Of a stretch of 64,000 nt of DNA, positions 59,999 through 64,000 are shown piece by piece. Both the position numbers and the translations under genes were made by a program. Below the pieces are notes generated by a model that made no database searches, had not been told where the DNA came from, and saw only the letters and a list, made by a program, of their open reading frames with translations. The stretch comes from Blastomyces gilchristii SLH14081 (Eukaryota; Ascomycota; Eurotiomycetes; Onygenales; Ajellomycetaceae): contig NW_003101682.1 in NCBI RefSeq assembly GCF_000003855.2, positions 2,940,386-3,004,385 of the forward strand, read 5' to 3'. Position 1 is the stretch's first letter. Each line of letters begins with the position of its first letter.

Positions 59999-60736
59999 AA
60001 GAAATGACCTCATCTGGACGGAGAAAGCAGATCCACAACTTGAGCAAACATCAAGGGCCATGCATACCTTTGCCCAAATATCACTGAGCTCTGAAATAGC
60101 AACGTAGGCCGGTGGTTTCCAGCCCCGAGGAAGCGCCAAAGAAGTTTTTCTCCACGAGCGCAGAACGCCTCCTGAGCATCCCCTTCTCCCATTTCGGGGC
60201 CGTGTTATAGTCCGTACATCGTCGATTCGATCCAAAGCATAGGGCCTCATCGAGACCACGAATGTACCCCATGTGAAAACGGCCGCAGGGGAGAGGGGGA
60301 TGTTCGTCCTGTATATTGGATAGTTCCGTTGCATGACAGTGTGAAGAGGGGGGAGCCCCGCAAGCGTAAGCGCGCTCTTGAAACTAATCGAACATCTGAT
60401 CAAGAATCCCACATGGTCCTCCGTCCAGTCGTCGAGTATATCTTGGCATTGAAACTTGACCAGCTTGCCATCGCTGTACACCATATAACGAGAGGCGTCC
60501 GTGCGAAGGTCGATTTCAGCTGCAATGTCGCCGTCTTGGATCTTGGGCATCCGTGATTTTAGATCTGAATATTTGCCGACGGATTTAGATTCTGCCAGGA
60601 GAGGACAGGGAACAGGATTTCGTTGGCAGAGCAGGCGGAAGTCTTCAGCGTATCGCGAGGGTAGGCAGATGAGGAAAGTTACCACGTTCTTACGCGCCTT
60701 GAGTCTAACTCTGCGCGTTGAAGATTTGCCAACCAT
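59927..60736 (-). pseudogene. DUF1445 / D-glutamate cyclase-like gene, truncated and decayed
   Basis: Relative of D-glutamate cyclases that make 5-oxo-D-proline. The open frame has a good core: LPSRYAEDFRLLCQRNPVPC, IDLRTDASRYMVYSDGKLVK, WTEDHVGFLIRCSISFKSAL and YRTNIPLSPAAVFTWGTFVVSMRPY. Expected N-terminal sequence before LPSRYAEDF is replaced by a short basic stretch. After RTITRP at about 60215, where the conserved ...THGEPxxWG segment should follow, the frame changes character and finally reads through a TA microsatellite (YIYIYICIYIY). Both ends are thus abnormal. It may be a pseudogene, or a gene with unrecognised exons; I favour the former. Head-to-head with 5-oxoprolinase. Confidence 0.6.
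59964..59998. repeat. TA microsatellite
   Basis: TATATATA with CATA interruptions, inside the 3' end of the DUF1445 frame. Confidence 0.8.
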
Positions 60737-61478
60737 GATTTTTAGATTGATTGTGGTCTTATTGCTTGGGAGGGTTAGAGAAGATGTGAGAACGGGTTAA
60801 TATTAGATTCAGCTAAAAGTTGGATGGTTCCATATTATTCCCTCACTGTGGGCATGCTCCCGGCGGCAGCCCTTTTATCATTGCATTAATACACTATAGC
60901 CAGCGTTATACACTCTGAAAGCGAGGCACACAATCCCGAGTCCCAGCCTGTTTTCTGCAGGGAGACAAGCCCGTTCGGGTTCTCCTGCCGACTCAATACG
61001 CTAACAAAGCTTATTTACAGGACAACATCGGAAGAAAAAAGCTTACTTATCTTATCAGATCGGCATCCTGACCCGATCTCGTCGGGATGGGTTGCCGGTG
61101 CCGGGATGCGGCCAGGATGTCATTTATCTTTCCTGCTGAGCGGGAGGTGGAAACCGCTTCGCTCGGATGGGCGTAGATGGTGATTTCCTGCCAATGGTAT
61201 TGGCCATTTCTAGACAGGAGTGCGGGAATTTCTCGCCGGTTTCAGGCGCGGACGAGAGAAAGTTTGTGGATTTATAATTGCGGGACAACCGTTATCAGCA
61301 CACCACTTTCTAAATACTAAATAAATAAATAATCCATCATCCCTCATTTCCTGCTCATCTCTAGCACTTCTAATTTTCTTTAACGTCGTCATAAACCACA
61401 ATACGACATCCCATAATCCTGTCCTGGGACAATTCTTGAGTAGAGATTGATCTAATTCACCCACAACCAGCCCGAGCA
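60737..61478. promoter_or_regulatory. Divergent region, DUF1445 relic / 5-oxoprolinase
   Basis: 742 bp between head-to-head starts. GC-rich part at 61060-61200 includes two GGGATG/GGATGC-type repeats; no site assigned. Likely holds the 5-oxoprolinase promoter. Confidence 0.4.
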
Positions 61479-64000
61479 ATGACTACCCAACCTCCCCCAA
61501 CACAATCGCCCGCCAGGGTCAGAATTTCGATAGACCGAGGCGGGACATTCACAGACGTCCACGCTTCAATACCCGGGCGCAGCGATATTATCCTCAAACT
61601 TCTCTCTGTCGATCCATCAAATTACAAAGATGCGCCAACAGAGGGAATCAGACGCGTCCTGGAGATCGCCACTGGTAAAAAGCTACCGCGGGGGCAGCAA
61701 CTAGATCTTGCACCCATCGAATCACTTCGGATGGGTACGACAGTTGCGACCAATGCGTTACTAGAAAGAAAAGGAGCGCGATCCGCACTGCTTATTTCAA
61801 AAGGTTTCAAAGACCTTCTTGTCATCGGAAACCAGTCACGGCCGAATATTTTTGATCTTTCCGTCGCGAAGCCGAGCGTGCTTTATGAGAAAGTTGTTGA
61901 GATTAACGAGAGAGTAACGCTGAAAGGATATACTGAAGATCCCGATCCTCAGCCAATTGAGGAAACGGAAGATGTCGTTAGAGGGACTACGGGAGAATAT
62001 ATCCACGTTCTCGTCAAGCCGGACATGAAAAAGGTCAGAGATGACCTCCAAATGTTATGGGACGAAGGATATCGGTCAATAGCCATTGTGCTGCTTCACT
62101 CATATACCTATCCGGCACACGAAAAATTGATTGGGCAGGCTGCTATGGAGATGGGATTTTCTGTTGCGATATCTTCGGAACTGCAACCCATGATAAAGGT
62201 GGTGCCTCGTGGCATGAGTGCGACTGCAGACGCATATTTAACCCCGGTGATTAAAGAGTATATTGACTCGATTTCTTCGAATTTCATTGGCGGGCTTGCT
62301 TCTCCAAGCACGAGGTGTGAGTTTATGCAGTCGGACGGTGGATTGGTGGATTTTCGGAAATTTAGCGGTCTGAAGGCTATTTTATCAGGGCCAGCAGGTG
62401 GCGTCGTCGGATATGCGCAGACCTCCTGGGACGACGAGGAGCAAATTCCTGTCATAGGATTTGATATGGGTGGCACAAGCACAGATGGTTTGTATTGGTC
62501 CTCCTTTGACAGTTCTTCCACACCAAATATCTTCCTACTAACGTTTGCATTATAGTATCCCGGTACTCGGGGGTCTACGACCACGTCTTCGAAACCACCA
62601 TTGCCGGCGTATCCATCCAATCTCCCCAGCTAGATATCAACACCGTCGCCGCAGGAGGCGGTTCGATCCTCTTCTGGCGAAACGGTCTTTTTGCCGTGGG
62701 GCCAGAGTCCGCCTCCGCACATCCAGGGCCAGCCTGCTACCGAAAGGGCGGCCCCCTGACTGTAACTGATGCCAATCTGTTCTTAGGGCGGCTGCTCCCA
62801 GGATATTTTCCAAAGATTTTCGGACCAAACGAGGACGAGCCCCTTGATGTGGAAATCACCCGCCAAAAGTTCACGGAACTGACCGAAAAAATCAACAGTG
62901 AACAACGCTCAAAGGGTTGGAATGAGTTTACACCGGAGGAAGTGGCTCTTGGATTCCTGTCGGTTGCTAACGAATCTATGTCGCGGCCAATTCGCGCATT
63001 GACGGAGGCTCGCGGGTATGATACGTCTGTGCATCATCTATCGTGTTTTGGCGGTGCTGGCGGCCAGCACGCTTGCTCTGTGGCATCTGTTCTGGGGATC
63101 TCCCGCGTCATAATTCACAAATACTCCTCAATCCTGTCAGCTTATGGGATGGCTCTCGCAGATGTAGTGCACGAAGCAACGCAGCCAACCTCAGATGTCT
63201 TTAGCACGTCGACTGAACAAGACTTTCGGTCTAAGCTGGAGGCGCTGGCGGAAACTTCCACAGCTGAGTTGGAAAGTCATGGATTTTCACGCGAGAATAT
63301 CAGGCATGAAATGTATCTGAATATGCGCCATGAAGGTACTAGTACGGCACTTATGATACTTAAAGGTGACGACTGGGATTTCGGCGCTGAGTTCAACAAA
63401 CGGCATAAAATCGAGTTTGGCTTCCTTTCACCCGACAAGCGGATCCTTGTTGATGATATTCGGGTGCGAAGCATTGCGTCCTCATCGCGGCAGAAGGAGC
63501 TCAGCCCGTATGCGCAGGTGAGTATCTAGCAAAGAATCCCGCGCGAGGTAATCCTCCTTGCTAACTTTCCGGCATTCAGATGAAGAAAATAGCATTCAAA
63601 GACGTATCTACCCCGGGTGTCAACGAGCGGACGATGGTCTATTTCGGCACAGAACACGGATGGGTTGCAACTCCAGTGCTTAAGCTCGAAGAACTCACGG
63701 AGGGTTCCCGCATCCAAGGCCCAGCCATGATCATCGACCAAACCCAGACGATAGTCTTAGTCCCGGGAGCAGTTGCGAGCATTCTTGAAAGCTGCGTGGT
63801 GATCGACCTCAAGAAGACAGTGCCCACGCTCGATGTGTCAGGCACCGCGTCAACAAATCCCACCAGCATCAGTCCCATCCAATTGTCAATATTTGGTAAC
63901 CGGTTCATGTCCATTGCTGAGCAGATGGGTCGAACTCTACAAAAGACCTCTGTCTCGACCAACATCAAAGAACGCCTTGACTTTTCATGTGCACTTTTTT
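61479..64000 (+). CDS. oxp1: 5-oxoprolinase, ATP-hydrolysing (partial, runs off the window)
   Basis: Cytosolic enzyme that opens 5-oxo-L-proline to glutamate using ATP. Exons 61479-62487, 62556-63517 and 63580-64000 (open at the right edge), so far 797 codons of a family usually near 1,280 aa. The N-terminal HyuA half starts with the ATP-binding motif ISIDRGGTFTDVHA. Further signatures: LRMGTTVATNALLERKG, CEFMQSDGGLVDFRKFSG then ILSGPAGGVVGYAQT, and FDMGGTSTD|VSRYSG, formed across intron 1. Next come PGPACYRKGGPLTVTDANLF and SCFGGAGGQHACSVA. The sequence ends at NIKERLDFSCALF, the junction to the HyuB half. No lesion is seen in the available part. Confidence 0.95.

Noticed and set aside
59927..60010. 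Tyr/Ile-rich C-terminus of the DUF1445 frame as a membrane segment
   Set aside because: It is simply a translated TA microsatellite beyond the conserved region.
1..64000. CRISPR arrays, rRNA genes, bacterial-type operons
   Set aside because: The sequence is nuclear fungal; none of the tandem repeats has array-like spacing and no rRNA sequence was recognised.

Overview
This is a filamentous-ascomycete chromosome segment. Genes carry several short introns (50-150 bp) with GT-AG ends and CTAAC/CTRAT-like branch points, and the proteins read as Eurotiomycetes. A 21-kb, very AT-rich, gene-free island packed with eroded gypsy and copia retrotransposons is typical of the GC-poor blocks of dimorphic Onygenales (Blastomyces/Emmonsia/Histoplasma group). 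That placement is an inference; I ran no search. Every exon chain listed was joined by hand, and coding lengths were checked for frame and a single terminal stop.

Layout. 1-12.4 kb is a dense housekeeping block: cytoplasmic aspartyl-tRNA synthetase (-), a mitochondrial-type HAD hydrolase of the CECR5 family (-), an F-box protein (+), coatomer gamma (-) divergent from a phosphducin-like protein of the Plp2 class (+), and a Yap/AP-1-like bZIP factor (-). 12.4-17.8 kb is a low-gene zone with two broken gene relics. 17.8-21 kb has a small secreted eight-cysteine protein (+) and a nine-exon MFS permease (-).

21.46-42.80 kb is the AT-rich island. It is bounded exactly by two 94/95-bp direct repeats (TG...CA) flanked by the same 5-bp duplication GTAAC, with a methionine-tRNA-like primer-binding site and a purine tract in the right places. 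The whole island is therefore best read as ONE Ty1/copia insertion on the minus strand, later filled by nested elements: a gypsy block flanked by TATAG, two different tRNA-headed SINE-like retroposons with 13- and 14-bp target duplications, and a 506-bp hAT-like MITE with an 8-bp duplication. The decay signature is unusual: C is lost before G or C (CpG and CpC), while CpA/TpG is kept, so tryptophan codons became TGA rather than TAG.

42.8-64 kb returns to normal composition: a class I alpha-mannosidase (-), a 5.5-kb gene-free stretch leading to casein kinase 1 (+), a nine-exon Zn2Cys6 regulator (-), a decayed DUF1445 (D-glutamate cyclase-like) gene (-) and, divergent from it, ATP-dependent 5-oxoprolinase (+), which runs off the right edge. 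DUF1445 and 5-oxoprolinase sit on consecutive steps of D-glutamate/5-oxoproline metabolism, so the last three genes may be the remains of a small catabolic cluster with its regulator.
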